DNA of 64,000 nucleotides from JABSSA01 sp039960995 (GTDB lineage Bacteria > Pseudomonadota > Alphaproteobacteria > Rhodobacterales > Rhodobacteraceae): NCBI GenBank assembly GCA_039960995.1, contig JBDVKF010000095.1:1-64000 (forward strand). The letters run 5' to 3'. Shown piece by piece: positions 17,435-26,781 of this stretch. The notes under the pieces were generated by a model, which searched no databases, was not told the DNA's origin, and saw nothing but the letters and a program-made list of their open reading frames with translations. Each line of letters begins with the position of its first letter. Positions within the stretch are counted from its first letter, which is position 1. Both the position numbers and the translations under genes were made by a program.

Positions 17435-17453
17435 CACGCTGACCAAATCAAAG

Positions 17454-18017
17454 CTAACTTGGCTGTAAGTACTTTCGTACAATATTCGCCGCCTCATCAG
17501 GGCCCAGAATTGGCGGGACAAGTGTCAGAAGTTCACCCGCTTCATTCAGCAGATAGATGAAACTGCCATGCGCGAAAATCCACTGCCCCGTCGGTTCTTG
17601 AAACAACGGCGTGATTTCGACCTGAAACGCGTCGTAACTGACTTGCAAGGCTTCTGGTGTGCCGCTTAGCCCTACAAAGTCAGGATGCCACTTTGCCATC
17701 GGAGGCCCCATCGTTTCGGGCGTATCCACGTTCGGATCAACCGTGATCATGATGGGCGTGACGTCCACGTCGTCTTTTTCAAGCGTGCTGACAATTTCCG
17801 CCATCAGGGGCAGGGCAGCGGTACAGATATCCGGACAATTTGCATATCCAAAAAACACCAACTGCGCCTTGCCATCGGGCGATTTCTCGGTGCGAAGTTC
17901 CCCGAATTGATCGGTCAATTCGTAAGATCCGCCAAGGTTTCCAAGAAATGGGTCTGCAGCCCACACAGGTGCAGACCCGATTAGTCCGATCAGACCAGCA
18001 AAAACAACGTTACGCAT
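17454..18017 (-). CDS. SCO1/SenC family copper/thiol protein
   Basis: This 187-aa exported protein has a thioredoxin fold. A signal peptide (VVFAGLIGLIGSAPVWA) is followed by the copper-binding and redox motif CPDIC (Cys61, Cys65). The third copper ligand, His150 in WIFAHGSF, is present, so the site looks intact. SCO proteins deliver copper to cytochrome c oxidase or act as thiol-disulfide reductases in the periplasm. It is the last gene of a three-gene secreted operon, 4 bp after the preceding gene. No oxidase gene is near, so its target may be the two co-encoded cysteine proteins rather than oxidase. Confidence 0.88.
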   Translation of the reverse strand: MRNVVFAGLIGLIGSAPVWAADPFLGNLGGSYELTDQFGELRTEKSPDGKAQLVFFGYANCPDICTAALPLMAEIVSTLEKDDVDVTPIMITVDPNVDTPETMGPPMAKWHPDFVGLSGTPEALQVSYDAFQVEITPLFQEPTGQWIFAHGSFIYLLNEAGELLTLVPPILGPDEAANIVRKYLQPS

Positions 18018-18021
18018 AGGT

Positions 18022-18588
18022 TCAAAAGTTCTCTTCGATGTATTTTTTATCGACGTCCAAACCCAGTCCCAGATGGCCTTCGGTGGCGATGATTTCTTTC
18101 ACACGAAGGTCGCGCCGGAACCATGGTCCTTTGCCTTCTGCTTCTGGATTCTCTTTGGCCCATTGCTTGGACCACTGGTTGGCTTTGATCCAATCCGCGC
18201 CTTCTGCTTTGATACGTTGTACCAAGTAGACATTGTTCGCACCAATCTCCGGATCGTCGATCATAAGACCGTCTACTTCAACGATTTGGTTGCAGAACGG
18301 TTGAAACTCTACCGCAGCACCAGCGAAAACAGACTGGCTGTTCTTCATCGGAAAAACCATTTGGTTGTCGGCTGTGCGCAACAAACCCATCTGGCGTTTT
18401 CCAGCGCCACAATCAGCCGGGCAATCTCCAGTCAGTTCGCATACGAGGTCTACAACCTTCGCTTCGAAACGGGCTGGAACCTCGGCGTATAATTTCCAGC
18501 TTTTAGCCTCTGAGTTCGCTGAGAAATCTTGGGCAGCGACAGACGAGGCGAACATGGCGGTGACAGCAATAATCTGTTTAAGCATCAT
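18022..18588 (-). CDS. Secreted four-cysteine protein of the SCO operon, unknown function
   Basis: The protein has 188 aa and a signal peptide ending in SSVAAQ. The mature part has cysteines at 50, 56, 60 and 99, two of them as CPADC, a CxxxC pair like that of SCO proteins. The run EAKVVDLVCELTG, then MGLL, then VEVDGLM lines up by eye with the neighbouring 151-aa protein (GEIIDTWCYMSG, VGLL, IEADGML). This suggests a shared beta-rich, OB-like fold. The start overlaps the upstream stop (ATGA). It probably binds metal or cycles thiols with the SCO protein. I recognise no named family. Confidence 0.72.
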   Translation of the reverse strand: MMLKQIIAVTAMFASSVAAQDFSANSEAKSWKLYAEVPARFEAKVVDLVCELTGDCPADCGAGKRQMGLLRTADNQMVFPMKNSQSVFAGAAVEFQPFCNQIVEVDGLMIDDPEIGANNVYLVQRIKAEGADWIKANQWSKQWAKENPEAEGKGPWFRRDLRVKEIIATEGHLGLGLDVDKKYIEENF

Positions 18589-19040
18589 TTTGGCTTTCTG
18601 ATCGCAAATTGAGGGACATGGCCGTAATCTTCGTGGGTCAGGTTTTGGATGTCTAAATCCGCAATGACCTCGTTGACTATCAGGTAGTTTAGGCCATCAC
18701 GTTCGTACAGCATGCCGTCAGCTTCAATGACGTGAGCCGCCATACGCAGTGCGCCGCTACCACCTGCCAATTGACTGTCGTTTTCAATCTTCAAAACCAT
18801 ATACACGGTGCCGTCTTCTGCCAGAAGTCCGACAGGAATGCCGCCGGCACTGCACCACAAAGCGCAGGTATGGTGGGCAGAACCGACTACTGTATCCGTC
18901 GGGCCCATGACTCCAGACATGTAACACCAAGTATCGATGATCTCTCCCTTGACTGATATTGGTTTACCTTCTGCGGCCCAAGAAGAACCAGCCGACGCAA
19001 GGAGAGTACTTGCTGCCAGGATTAAGGGTTTTAAATGCAT
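18585..19040 (-). CDS. Secreted Cys/His protein, first gene of the SCO operon
   Basis: The protein has 151 aa with a signal peptide (LILAASTLLASAGSSWA). The mature domain contains Cys39, a His56-His57 pair and a CALWC motif (Cys59, Cys63), followed by GIPVGLLAEDGTVY. The pattern of one Cys followed by HxCxxxC and PVGLL recalls small secreted OB-like domains that I cannot name with certainty. The cysteine and histidine cluster could hold copper or haem. It is translationally coupled to the next gene by a 4-bp overlap and lies at the operon start. Confidence 0.72.
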   Translation of the reverse strand: MHLKPLILAASTLLASAGSSWAAEGKPISVKGEIIDTWCYMSGVMGPTDTVVGSAHHTCALWCSAGGIPVGLLAEDGTVYMVLKIENDSQLAGGSGALRMAAHVIEADGMLYERDGLNYLIVNEVIADLDIQNLTHEDYGHVPQFAIRKPK

Positions 19041-19412
19041 GAGAGTCCCCGAAGTTGCTTTGAACGAGATCGTACGTTAGTCAACTTTCCACGACGCGAC
19101 CCTCGCGTGTCAAATCACGATTCAAAAGGAAAATTGTGATCGCTTAGATGTCCGATTATAGTTGCTAAAAAGTTGACAATTTTAGAAGGACGAAAACCCA
19201 AAGCCCTGTCACAAGTACCAATTTCCTGCTTTTGGTCCGCTTGATCGTATCACTCGCACTGAAATGGAGCTCTTCCGAGCTCGCGCAAGCTAAGCGTCAT
19301 TACAGTAAGAAGCGCAGACGGTTGCCAAGTGCCGGCAATAAGGGCAGCGGGTATTGCGCGCTTAACAGCTGAGCACATTTCATACCCATCACTTCAAACG
19401 CAGCTTGAACAA
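19041..19412. other. 372-bp intergenic region upstream of the SCO operon
   Basis: This gap must hold the SCO operon promoter (minus strand). I see a short perfect inverted repeat, GAGCTC-TTCC-GAGCTC (around 19268-19285), but no T-run, no convincing ORF and no recognisable RNA. The stretch looks like decayed DNA, with patches rich in CGC and AAG codons but many stops. Confidence 0.5.
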
Positions 19413-21305
19413 TCAAGTGCCATCAGCGTACCCGATTGTTTTTAAGGCTTCGCTGATTTCGTTTAGAATAACGGGATCATCAATTGTCGCGGGCATTTTG
19501 TATTCCGCATTATCCGCAATTTTGACCATCGTGCCGCGTAGAATTTTACCTGAACGGGTCTTTGGTAAACGATCAACAACAACCGCCAGCTTGAAAGCTG
19601 CGACAGGGCCTATTTTGTCGCGCACGAGCTTTATGGTTTCTGCAATGATGTCTGCATGGGGTCGGTTGGTTCCCATGTTGAGACACAAAAATCCGACAGG
19701 AAGTTGACCTTTGAAATCATCGGTTACGCCAATCACAGCACATTCAGCGACGTCTGGATGAGATGCGATAACTTCTTCCATACCGCCAGTGGATAAACGG
19801 TGCCCCGCGACATTGATCACATCATCTGTGCGGGCCATGATGTACAAATACCCGTCTTCGTCCTTCATACCGGCATCGCCAGTTTCATAATATCCGGGAA
19901 ACGCGGTTAAATAGCTGGTGCGGAAACGGTCTGCGCCATTCCACAAGGTGGCAAATGTACCGGGTGGCAAAGGCAGTTTGATAGCAATTGCGCCCAATTC
20001 CCCAGTTGCGACTGGGTGGCCGTCATCGCCAAGGATTTGTACATCGTACCCCGGCATGGGAACGGACGGCGATCCAATTTTAACTGGCAGCGCTTCCAAA
20101 CCCATTGGGTTTGCCGCGATGGAATATCCGGTTTCCGTTTGCCACCAATGATCGATGACGGGGATATTTAACATCTCTTGCGCCCATACGATCGTGTCTG
20201 GGTCTGCGCGTTCACCTGCTAAATAGAGAGCGTTCAGGTGACTAAGATCAAATTTGTCAACCAACGTTCCTTTTGGATCTTCGCGCTTTACGGCACGAAT
20301 GGCAGTTGGAGCCGTGAAAAAGCTGCGCACTTTGTGTTCGGAGATGACACGCCAGAACGTACTGGCATCCGGTGTGCCGACTGGTTTGCCCTCAAAAACG
20401 ATTGTCGTGTTGCCTTGGATCAGCGGTGCATAACAAATATAGCTGTGCCCCACGACCCAACCCACATCAGAAGCTGCCCAAAAGACGTCACCCGGATCGA
20501 CATTATAGATATTCTTCATTGTCCAATTCAAAGCAACAAGATGCCCGGCTGTTGGGCGCACAACCCCTTTGGGAGATCCTGTCGTGCCTGATGTGTACAA
20601 GATGTAGGCTGGATGATTGCCATCCACAGGAACACAATCAGCAGGTGTTGCCCCGTCTTGGAACGCGTACCAGTCGTGATCGCGATCCGGGGCCAGTGTC
20701 GCGAGATGTTGTTCGCGTTGGAGTATGACACAAAATTCAGGTGCATGGTCGGCGAGCTCGATTGCGTTGTCCAGGAGAGGCTTGTATTCAATGATACGCC
20801 CCGGTTCGATTCCGCATGACCCGGCAATAATTGCCTTCGGGGTGCAATCGTCAATTCGAACGGCCAATTCGTTGGCGGCGAAACCACCAAAAACTACACA
20901 ATGGACTGCACCGATGCGCGCACAGGCCAGCATCGCCTCCAACGCTTCTGGGACCATGGGCATATAAATGATGACGCGGTCACCTTTGGTAACGCCTTTG
21001 GAAGCCAATGCACCCGCAAGGCGGGCCACCCGCGTTTGAAGATCTTTGTACGTTATGGTGGCCTTTGTATCGGTAAGCGGGCTGTCATAGATTATCGCTG
21101 CCTGATCACCGCGCGTCGCCACGTGGCGATCCACTGCGTTCCAGCATGTGTTGACCTTGGATTCAGCAAACCAATCAAACAGATGATTACCACGATCATA
21201 CAACGCCTGTTTCGGGGCTTCGACCCAGTCAATCGCTTTGGTCTGATCCATCCAGTAGGCTTCCGGCTCAGACTGCCAGCGGCTGTATTCTTCAGCGTAT
21301 CCCAT
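19413..21305 (-). CDS. prpE: Propionyl-CoA synthetase (AMP-forming)
   Basis: This 630-aa member of the acyl-adenylate-forming family activates propionate (or acetate) to its CoA ester. The ATP loop YTSGTTGSPKG is at residues 237-247. The GYYETGDAG and RTDDVINVAGHRLSTGG core motifs and the C-terminal catalytic Lys587 (TRSGKILRG) are present. The N-terminus YAEEYSRWQSEPEAYW and the WWQTETGYSI motif favour PrpE over the longer Acs. A strong AGGAGGAGA site precedes the ATG. TTTGCAAA-like repeats lie in its promoter, consistent with control by a short-chain fatty-acyl regulator. It lies downstream of maeB with 242 bp between. Confidence 0.93.
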   Translation of the reverse strand: MGYAEEYSRWQSEPEAYWMDQTKAIDWVEAPKQALYDRGNHLFDWFAESKVNTCWNAVDRHVATRGDQAAIIYDSPLTDTKATITYKDLQTRVARLAGALASKGVTKGDRVIIYMPMVPEALEAMLACARIGAVHCVVFGGFAANELAVRIDDCTPKAIIAGSCGIEPGRIIEYKPLLDNAIELADHAPEFCVILQREQHLATLAPDRDHDWYAFQDGATPADCVPVDGNHPAYILYTSGTTGSPKGVVRPTAGHLVALNWTMKNIYNVDPGDVFWAASDVGWVVGHSYICYAPLIQGNTTIVFEGKPVGTPDASTFWRVISEHKVRSFFTAPTAIRAVKREDPKGTLVDKFDLSHLNALYLAGERADPDTIVWAQEMLNIPVIDHWWQTETGYSIAANPMGLEALPVKIGSPSVPMPGYDVQILGDDGHPVATGELGAIAIKLPLPPGTFATLWNGADRFRTSYLTAFPGYYETGDAGMKDEDGYLYIMARTDDVINVAGHRLSTGGMEEVIASHPDVAECAVIGVTDDFKGQLPVGFLCLNMGTNRPHADIIAETIKLVRDKIGPVAAFKLAVVVDRLPKTRSGKILRGTMVKIADNAEYKMPATIDDPVILNEISEALKTIGYADGT

Positions 21306-21373
21306 GGGTCGATCTCCTCCTTGGCGTCAGGGTAATTCGTTACGTGGAGGAGCCCCCATGCTGCAAGGGGTCA

Positions 21374-21490
21374 GTTGCAAAACTATGATGGAATATGAAG
21401 GCGGCTTTGCAAAAATGCCCTAAAGCGAATGCAAATTTTGCAAACCTAATGAAATTTAGCTGTGGCTTGCGAATTTTGCTTTACTTTAAA
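21374..21490 (-). promoter_or_regulatory. Cluster of TTTGCAAA-type half-sites upstream of prpE
   Basis: Sites are GTTGCAAA (21374-21381), TTTGCAAA (21406-21413), AATGCAAA (21428-21435), TTTGCAAA (21437-21444) and CTTGCGAA (21476-21483). Related ScfR-family regulators of propionate and acetate metabolism (RamB, PccR) bind such elements. The density in a 110-bp gap directly before prpE makes regulation by a member of this family likely. No such regulator gene is in the window. Confidence 0.65.
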
Positions 21491-21547
21491 AAGTCCCTAG
21501 TGGGCAGACGATTGGCGCGCGTTATATCAGGCGCCAATCGAAAACCA

Positions 21548-23821
21548 TCACCCGTATTGAGCCACGGGTGTGCCCGCGATTGCGGACATGTTCAGTAATC
21601 CACGAGCCGTGATGGATGGGCTGACGATATGCGCTTGGTTGCCCATACCCATTAGAATTGGACCGACTTCCAATCCGCCACCTTTCATCTTGAGAATGTT
21701 GCGCACGGCCGAGGCCGCGTCAGCGTGTGCGAATATCAAGACATTCGCGGCACCCGACATTCTGTTGTCAGGAAAGAGGCGCGCGCGCAATTCTGGGTCA
21801 AGCGCTGTGTCGACGTTCATTTCGCCTTCGTAACAAAAACCCCGCGTTTCTGAATCCAATATTGCAAGAGCCTTGCGAATCCGTTGGCTTGACGGATCGT
21901 CCTGGTTTCCGAATTGAGACTTTGAGCAAAGCGCGATGTGTGGTTCTAATCCGAACCGTCTGACATGACGCGACGCACCCAATGCGATTTCCGCAATCTG
22001 TTCGGGGGTTGGTGTCAAATGAACAGAGGTGTCCGCCACAAATAATGGACCGTCTTCTAGAATGATCAGACTAAGCGCCCCGACTGGATGGTGTTCAGCC
22101 GAACCCAAAACTTCGTTTATGTAACGTTGGTGCCAACTGAATTCGCCAAAGGTTCCGCATATTAAACTGTCGGCTTCACCACGATGCACCATAACTGCGC
22201 CAATTGCGGTGGTATTGGTGCGCATAATGGCGCGGGCCAAGTCCGGTGTAACACCTCGTCTGGCCATCAAGGTGTGATAGGTTCCCCAATAATCGCGATA
22301 GCGTGGGTCATTTTCGGGGTTCACGTTATCGACGTCTTTGCCCAAGCCGATGGTCAGGCCGGCCCGTTCAATCCGTGCCTCGATAACTTCTGGACGTCCG
22401 ATCAGAATTGGGCGTTCTGTCGTTTCTTCGAGCATCGATTGCGCGGCCCGTAAGACCCGCTCATCTTCTCCTTCGGCAAAGACGATGCGGCGGCTTTCGG
22501 CGCGGGCGGCCTGAAACACTGGCCGCATCAGGAGTGCCGATTTAAAGACAGATTGATCAAGTTTGTTGTGGTACGCTTCGATATCCTCGATTGGGCGTTT
22601 TGCGACACCCGTTTTCATAGCTGCCTTAGCCACGGCGGAACTGACGATGCCGACAAGGCGCGGATCAAAGGGTTTGGGGATCAAATAATCCGCCCCAAAG
22701 GTCAATTGTTCGCTTTTGTAAGCCTCTGCTGCTTCGGCAGACGTCGTCGCACGAGCAAGGGCCGCGATCCCTTCAATGCAAGCCAATTCCATTTCGTCAT
22801 TGATCGTCGTTGCCCCGACATCCAACGCGCCTCTGAAAATGAACGGGAAGCACAAGACGTTGTTGACCTGATTTGGAAAATCACTTCGTCCAGTGGCAAT
22901 AATCGCGCCAGGTGCAACCTCGCGCACTTCATCAGGCAGAATTTCCGGGGTTGGATTGGCCAATGCAAACACGATTGGGCGGTCGCTCATTTGTTTGACA
23001 TGTTCTTGGGTCAGCACTTTTGGGCCAGACAGTCCAAGGAACAGATCTGCTCCTTCGATCACATCGTTCAATGTGCGTTTGTCAGTGGCTTGGGCAAATG
23101 CGGCCTTAGATGGGTTCATGTCTTCGACGCGCCCCTTGTAAACCAGCCCATGAATATCGCACAGCCAAACGTTTTCGCGCTTAACACCCAGTTTTAGCAA
23201 CATATTGAGACAGGCAATGCCTGCCGCACCGCCACCCGTCGACACAACCTTGATATCCGCAAAGGATTTCCCAACCACGTGCAATGCGTTTGTTGCCGCC
23301 GCACCAACGACAATTGCTGTCCCATGTTGATCGTCGTGGAAAACGGGAATGTTCATCCGTTCGCGGCAAAGCTTTTCCACGACAAAGCAATCAGGCGCTT
23401 TGATATCTTCAAGGTTAATCGCGCCAAAGGTGGGTTCGAGCGCACAGACAATATCAGCAAGCTTTTCCGGGTCTGTTTCGTTGACCTCGATGTCAAAGCA
23501 ATCGATTGACGCGAATTTCTTGAACAGAACGGCCTTGCCTTCCATCACTGGTTTTGATGCCAGTGCACCAATATTGCCAAGCCCAAGGACCGCCGTTCCG
23601 TTTGACACAACCGCAACCAGATTGCCCCGGGCCGTATATTGTGCGGCAGTTTCTTCGTCAGCTTTTATTTCCAAGCAAGCTTCGGCGACACCGGGAGAGT
23701 ATGCCAATGCAAGATCGCCACCATGTGCCAACGGTTTGGTCGCCCGGATTTCCAGTTTTCCGGGCTTTGGCTCGGCGTGGTATCTGAGTGCCGCGTCGCG
23801 AAGACTTGGTTGATCTGACAT
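21548..23821 (-). CDS. maeB: NADP-dependent malic enzyme with C-terminal phosphotransacetylase-like domain
   Basis: The protein has 757 aa. The N-terminal malic-enzyme module (about residues 1-420) shows SPGVAEACLEI, VVSNGTAVLGLGNIG, FHDDQHGTAIV and the NAD(P)-binding VSTGGGAAGIACL. The C-terminal half (about 430-757) is a phosphate acetyl/butyryltransferase-like domain (IVFAEGEDERVLRAA, GPILMGMGN) that in this family is regulatory, sensing acetyl-CoA. It decarboxylates malate to pyruvate with NADP reduction. ATG 23821 was chosen because GGGAGA sits 8 bp upstream; ATG 23830 is too close to that site. Being next to prpE, it fits anaplerosis during C2/C3 acid growth. Confidence 0.95.
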   Translation of the reverse strand: MSDQPSLRDAALRYHAEPKPGKLEIRATKPLAHGGDLALAYSPGVAEACLEIKADEETAAQYTARGNLVAVVSNGTAVLGLGNIGALASKPVMEGKAVLFKKFASIDCFDIEVNETDPEKLADIVCALEPTFGAINLEDIKAPDCFVVEKLCRERMNIPVFHDDQHGTAIVVGAAATNALHVVGKSFADIKVVSTGGGAAGIACLNMLLKLGVKRENVWLCDIHGLVYKGRVEDMNPSKAAFAQATDKRTLNDVIEGADLFLGLSGPKVLTQEHVKQMSDRPIVFALANPTPEILPDEVREVAPGAIIATGRSDFPNQVNNVLCFPFIFRGALDVGATTINDEMELACIEGIAALARATTSAEAAEAYKSEQLTFGADYLIPKPFDPRLVGIVSSAVAKAAMKTGVAKRPIEDIEAYHNKLDQSVFKSALLMRPVFQAARAESRRIVFAEGEDERVLRAAQSMLEETTERPILIGRPEVIEARIERAGLTIGLGKDVDNVNPENDPRYRDYWGTYHTLMARRGVTPDLARAIMRTNTTAIGAVMVHRGEADSLICGTFGEFSWHQRYINEVLGSAEHHPVGALSLIILEDGPLFVADTSVHLTPTPEQIAEIALGASRHVRRFGLEPHIALCSKSQFGNQDDPSSQRIRKALAILDSETRGFCYEGEMNVDTALDPELRARLFPDNRMSGAANVLIFAHADAASAVRNILKMKGGGLEVGPILMGMGNQAHIVSPSITARGLLNMSAIAGTPVAQYG

Positions 23822-23989
23822 TGGAATCATTCTCCCTGGGTATTTTGGTTTAGCATTAAACTAATTCTTTGATGTCGTCAGCTTTCATCGGGTTACACGT
23901 CTTCACATCTGTACTGATCTTAATTCTTCGACTGAGATGGATTGCATCCTTGTGCCACGCAGAGTTTATTCGAGCGTTAGGGGGCCTTC

Positions 23990-25078
23990 ATGCAAAACAT
24001 TCGTGCCGAAATATTATTGCCAACTGATGAACTCAGGGACGACATTCCGTTCTTTACCAAGACGCTCGGTATGCGCATGGATGAGATATTCCCGGCAGAT
24101 GACCCGAGTGAGGCAGTGTTTTCTGGCCATGGCGTGCGTTTGCGCGTGCGAAAAGGGGCGGATGCGTCACCGGGCGTTATTCGGATTTTGGCGGACGATC
24201 CGATTTTGATCGCAGGTGGGGCGGATCAATTGACTGCACCAAACGGGACACGTATTGAAATCAAACCCTTGGCAGCGCCGGTCGTCATGCCGGAAACGCA
24301 ACATGCGTTTGTTGTGCGAAAACTGGCCGACGAAGCCCCATGGATCGTTGGGCGGGCTGGCATGCATTATCGCGACCTCATCCCTGACCGGTTGGGGGGC
24401 TCGATCATCGCGAGCCATATTCGCATACCCGATGGTGGGCCCGTACCGGACATGGTGCATTTTCATTCCGTCGGTTTCCAACTGATTTTCTGTTACAAAG
24501 GCTGGGTCGATTTGGTTTACGAAGATCAAGGGGAACCCTTCCGGCTGCATGCGGGAAACTGCGTTATTCAACCGCCGGAAATCCGGCACCGTGTGCTATA
24601 TGCCAGCGATAATATCGAGGTGATCGAAATTGGTGTGCCTGCGGAACACGTGACCACCATAGATCATGACATGGAGTTACCGACCCCAACGACAGACCCT
24701 GATCGTGAGTTTGATGGCCAGCGGTTTGTGCACCACAAATCGGAAGATGCGGAATGGCATCCATTTCGCCTGAGCGGGTTTTCGTCGCGCGACACATTGA
24801 TTGAACGCAACACCAGGGGTGTGGCGGGCGTTCATGTTGTGCGCCCAAATGGTCAAACGGCTCAGTGGACAACCCATGACAGCGATATTCTGTTCAGCTT
24901 TGTGATGTCAGGGTCGATGTCTTTGGAGGGACAGGATCAAAGCACGCAATCGCTGACAGCAGGGGATGCGTTCGTCATTCCTCCGGGGTTCAAGACGCGT
25001 TATTCCGACGCTACAGAAGATCTGGAGTTTCTCGAAGTGTCTTTGCCAGGTACGTTTGAAACGCAGGTGGAGGGTTAG
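23990..25078 (+). CDS. VOC-like/double-cupin protein leading a nucleoside operon
   Basis: The protein has 362 aa. The first 75 residues resemble a glyoxalase/VOC half-fold (AEILLPTDELRDDIPFFTKTLGMRMDEIFP). They are followed by two cupin barrels. The first has metal ligands His157-x-His159 (MVHFHSVGFQ) and a later His in PPEIRHRVLY. The second ends AGDAFVIPPGFKTRY and lacks the paired histidines. An AGGGGG ribosome site precedes the ATG. Its stop abuts the cdd start (TAG then ATG), so it is co-transcribed with cdd, deoA and deoB. It may handle a reactive sugar or base product of nucleoside breakdown, an inference from position only. Confidence 0.75.
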   Translation: MQNIRAEILLPTDELRDDIPFFTKTLGMRMDEIFPADDPSEAVFSGHGVRLRVRKGADASPGVIRILADDPILIAGGADQLTAPNGTRIEIKPLAAPVVMPETQHAFVVRKLADEAPWIVGRAGMHYRDLIPDRLGGSIIASHIRIPDGGPVPDMVHFHSVGFQLIFCYKGWVDLVYEDQGEPFRLHAGNCVIQPPEIRHRVLYASDNIEVIEIGVPAEHVTTIDHDMELPTPTTDPDREFDGQRFVHHKSEDAEWHPFRLSGFSSRDTLIERNTRGVAGVHVVRPNGQTAQWTTHDSDILFSFVMSGSMSLEGQDQSTQSLTAGDAFVIPPGFKTRYSDATEDLEFLEVSLPGTFETQVEG

Positions 25079-25477
25079 ATGTCATTAAAAGCCGCAGCAG
25101 AGGCCGTACGCGAAAATGCATATGCGCCGTATTCAAATTTTAAGGTCGGTGCGGCGGTGCGCGGGGCATCTGGAACGATTTACGCCGGATGCAACGTTGA
25201 AAATGTGGCTTATCCCGAAGGAACATGCGCCGAAGCCGGCGCAATCGCTGCTATGGTCGCGGCCGGGGAAACCTCGTTGACCGAAGTGTATGTCGTTGCG
25301 CAAGGATCAATGCCTGTGACGCCCTGTGGCGGGTGTCGTCAAAAGCTCAAGGAATTTGGGAAGGCCGAGGTTCAGGTCACAATGGCTGCGACTGAAGGGG
25401 AGTCGCAAGTGATGACATTAGCCGAATTGTTGCCCGGAGCATTCACACCCGATCATTTGAAACATGGACAATCATGA
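25079..25477 (+). CDS. cdd: Cytidine deaminase
   Basis: This 132-aa zinc enzyme deaminates cytidine and deoxycytidine to uridine and deoxyuridine. The motif NVENVAYPEGTCAEAGAIA contains zinc Cys (TCAEAGA) and the catalytic Glu. The second pair PCGGCRQ supplies the other two zinc cysteines. The N-terminus (RENAYAPYSNFKVGAAV) is the canonical substrate-binding segment. This is the short homotetrameric form. It is coupled to deoA by a 4-bp overlap. Confidence 0.96.
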   Translation: MSLKAAAEAVRENAYAPYSNFKVGAAVRGASGTIYAGCNVENVAYPEGTCAEAGAIAAMVAAGETSLTEVYVVAQGSMPVTPCGGCRQKLKEFGKAEVQVTMAATEGESQVMTLAELLPGAFTPDHLKHGQS

Positions 25478-26781
25478 TGACAGCACGCGACATCATAGCA
25501 AAGCTGCGCCAAGGTCAAAGCCCGACACGCGACGAACTGACTTGGTTTGCTCAAGGGTTGGCGGATGGGCAGGTCAGTGATGCGCAGGCTGGTGCCTTTG
25601 CGATGGCGGTGTGTCTCAACGGCATTAATGACGAAGGACGTGTGGCATTGACGATGGCCATGCGGGATTCGGGCCAAGTGATTGATTGGGACGTGGACCA
25701 ACCGGTGCTTGATAAACATTCAACCGGCGGCGTTGGCGATTGTGTGAGCCTTGTTCTGGCCCCGGCGCTGGCCGCATGTGGGGCCACTGTCCCGATGATT
25801 TCTGGTCGTGGACTTGGCCATACCGGCGGCACGTTGGATAAATTGGAATCCATCCCCGGTGTGTCGACAACTTTGCCAGTTGGACAAGTCCAAGCCGTTT
25901 TGGCTCGGTCTGGATGTGCGATCGTTGGGGCAACGGCAAATATCGCCCCGGCGGATCGGCGGCTTTATGCGGTGCGCGATGTCACGTCGACTGTGGACAG
26001 TCTGGATCTGATTACGGCGTCAATCTTATCCAAGAAACTGGCAGCAGGGCTTCAAGGGCTGGTGCTGGATGTCAAAGTCGGCTCGGGCGCTTTTATGAAG
26101 GATATCGATGCCGCTCGTGCATTGGCCCAATCCTTGGTGCGGACGTCCAATGCTGCAGGCTGTAACACGGTCGCCTTGGTGACAGATATGAGCCAGCCCC
26201 TAGCACCCGCAATCGGCAACGCACTAGAAGTGGCGCATGTTGTGCGTGTTCTGCGCGGCGAAGAACGGGGTGCATTGCTTGAGGTAAGTGCGACTTTGGG
26301 AGGTGTCCTGTTGGCCGAAGCCGGGTTGTCTGATGATGTGCAGGCTGGTGTGGACGCGATTGATGAAGCTGTTCGAACTGGTGCGGCAGCAGAGCAGTTT
26401 TCACGAATGGTGTCTGCGCAAGGAGGCCCATTGAGCTTTTTGGACAATGCGGATCGCTTCCTGCCAGAAGCCAGTGTGATCCGCGAGATACGCGCAAATA
26501 GACCAGGTATCGTGTCCGCCATTGATGGGGAACGCTTGGGTAGGGCTGTTGTCGCATTGGGTGGTGGTCGTGTAACCGAAAAGGATGTGATCAACCCAGC
26601 CGTTGGGTTTTCAGAAGTTGTCAGATTGGGCACAAAGGTGTCGCGTGGCGACACGCTTGCCGTGTTGCATGCTGTCCGCCCCAAGGATGCTGATATCGCA
26701 GAAGCCGCTGTGCGGGCCGCGATTTCTACAGGAACCGCACCTGTGGATGTGCCTGCGTTGATTCAGGAAAAGGTCGCGTAA
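25474..26781 (+). CDS. deoA: Thymidine phosphorylase
   Basis: The protein has 435 aa, the normal family length. It phosphorolyses thymidine to thymine and 2-deoxyribose-1-phosphate. The glycosyltransferase-family signature DKHSTGGVGDCVSL and the SGRGLGHTGGTLDKLE segment are intact, with the phosphate and substrate-binding LDVKVGSGAF region later. It starts inside the cdd stop (ATGATGA) and its stop overlaps the deoB start, so the three genes form a tight operon that feeds deoxyribose-phosphate breakdown. Confidence 0.97.
   Translation: MMTARDIIAKLRQGQSPTRDELTWFAQGLADGQVSDAQAGAFAMAVCLNGINDEGRVALTMAMRDSGQVIDWDVDQPVLDKHSTGGVGDCVSLVLAPALAACGATVPMISGRGLGHTGGTLDKLESIPGVSTTLPVGQVQAVLARSGCAIVGATANIAPADRRLYAVRDVTSTVDSLDLITASILSKKLAAGLQGLVLDVKVGSGAFMKDIDAARALAQSLVRTSNAAGCNTVALVTDMSQPLAPAIGNALEVAHVVRVLRGEERGALLEVSATLGGVLLAEAGLSDDVQAGVDAIDEAVRTGAAAEQFSRMVSAQGGPLSFLDNADRFLPEASVIREIRANRPGIVSAIDGERLGRAVVALGGGRVTEKDVINPAVGFSEVVRLGTKVSRGDTLAVLHAVRPKDADIAEAAVRAAISTGTAPVDVPALIQEKVA

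Noticed and set aside
26052..26684. 210-aa minus-strand frame inside deoA
   Set aside because: It is antisense to a complete DeoA; the frame is rich in Ser, Arg and Thr, as shadows are.
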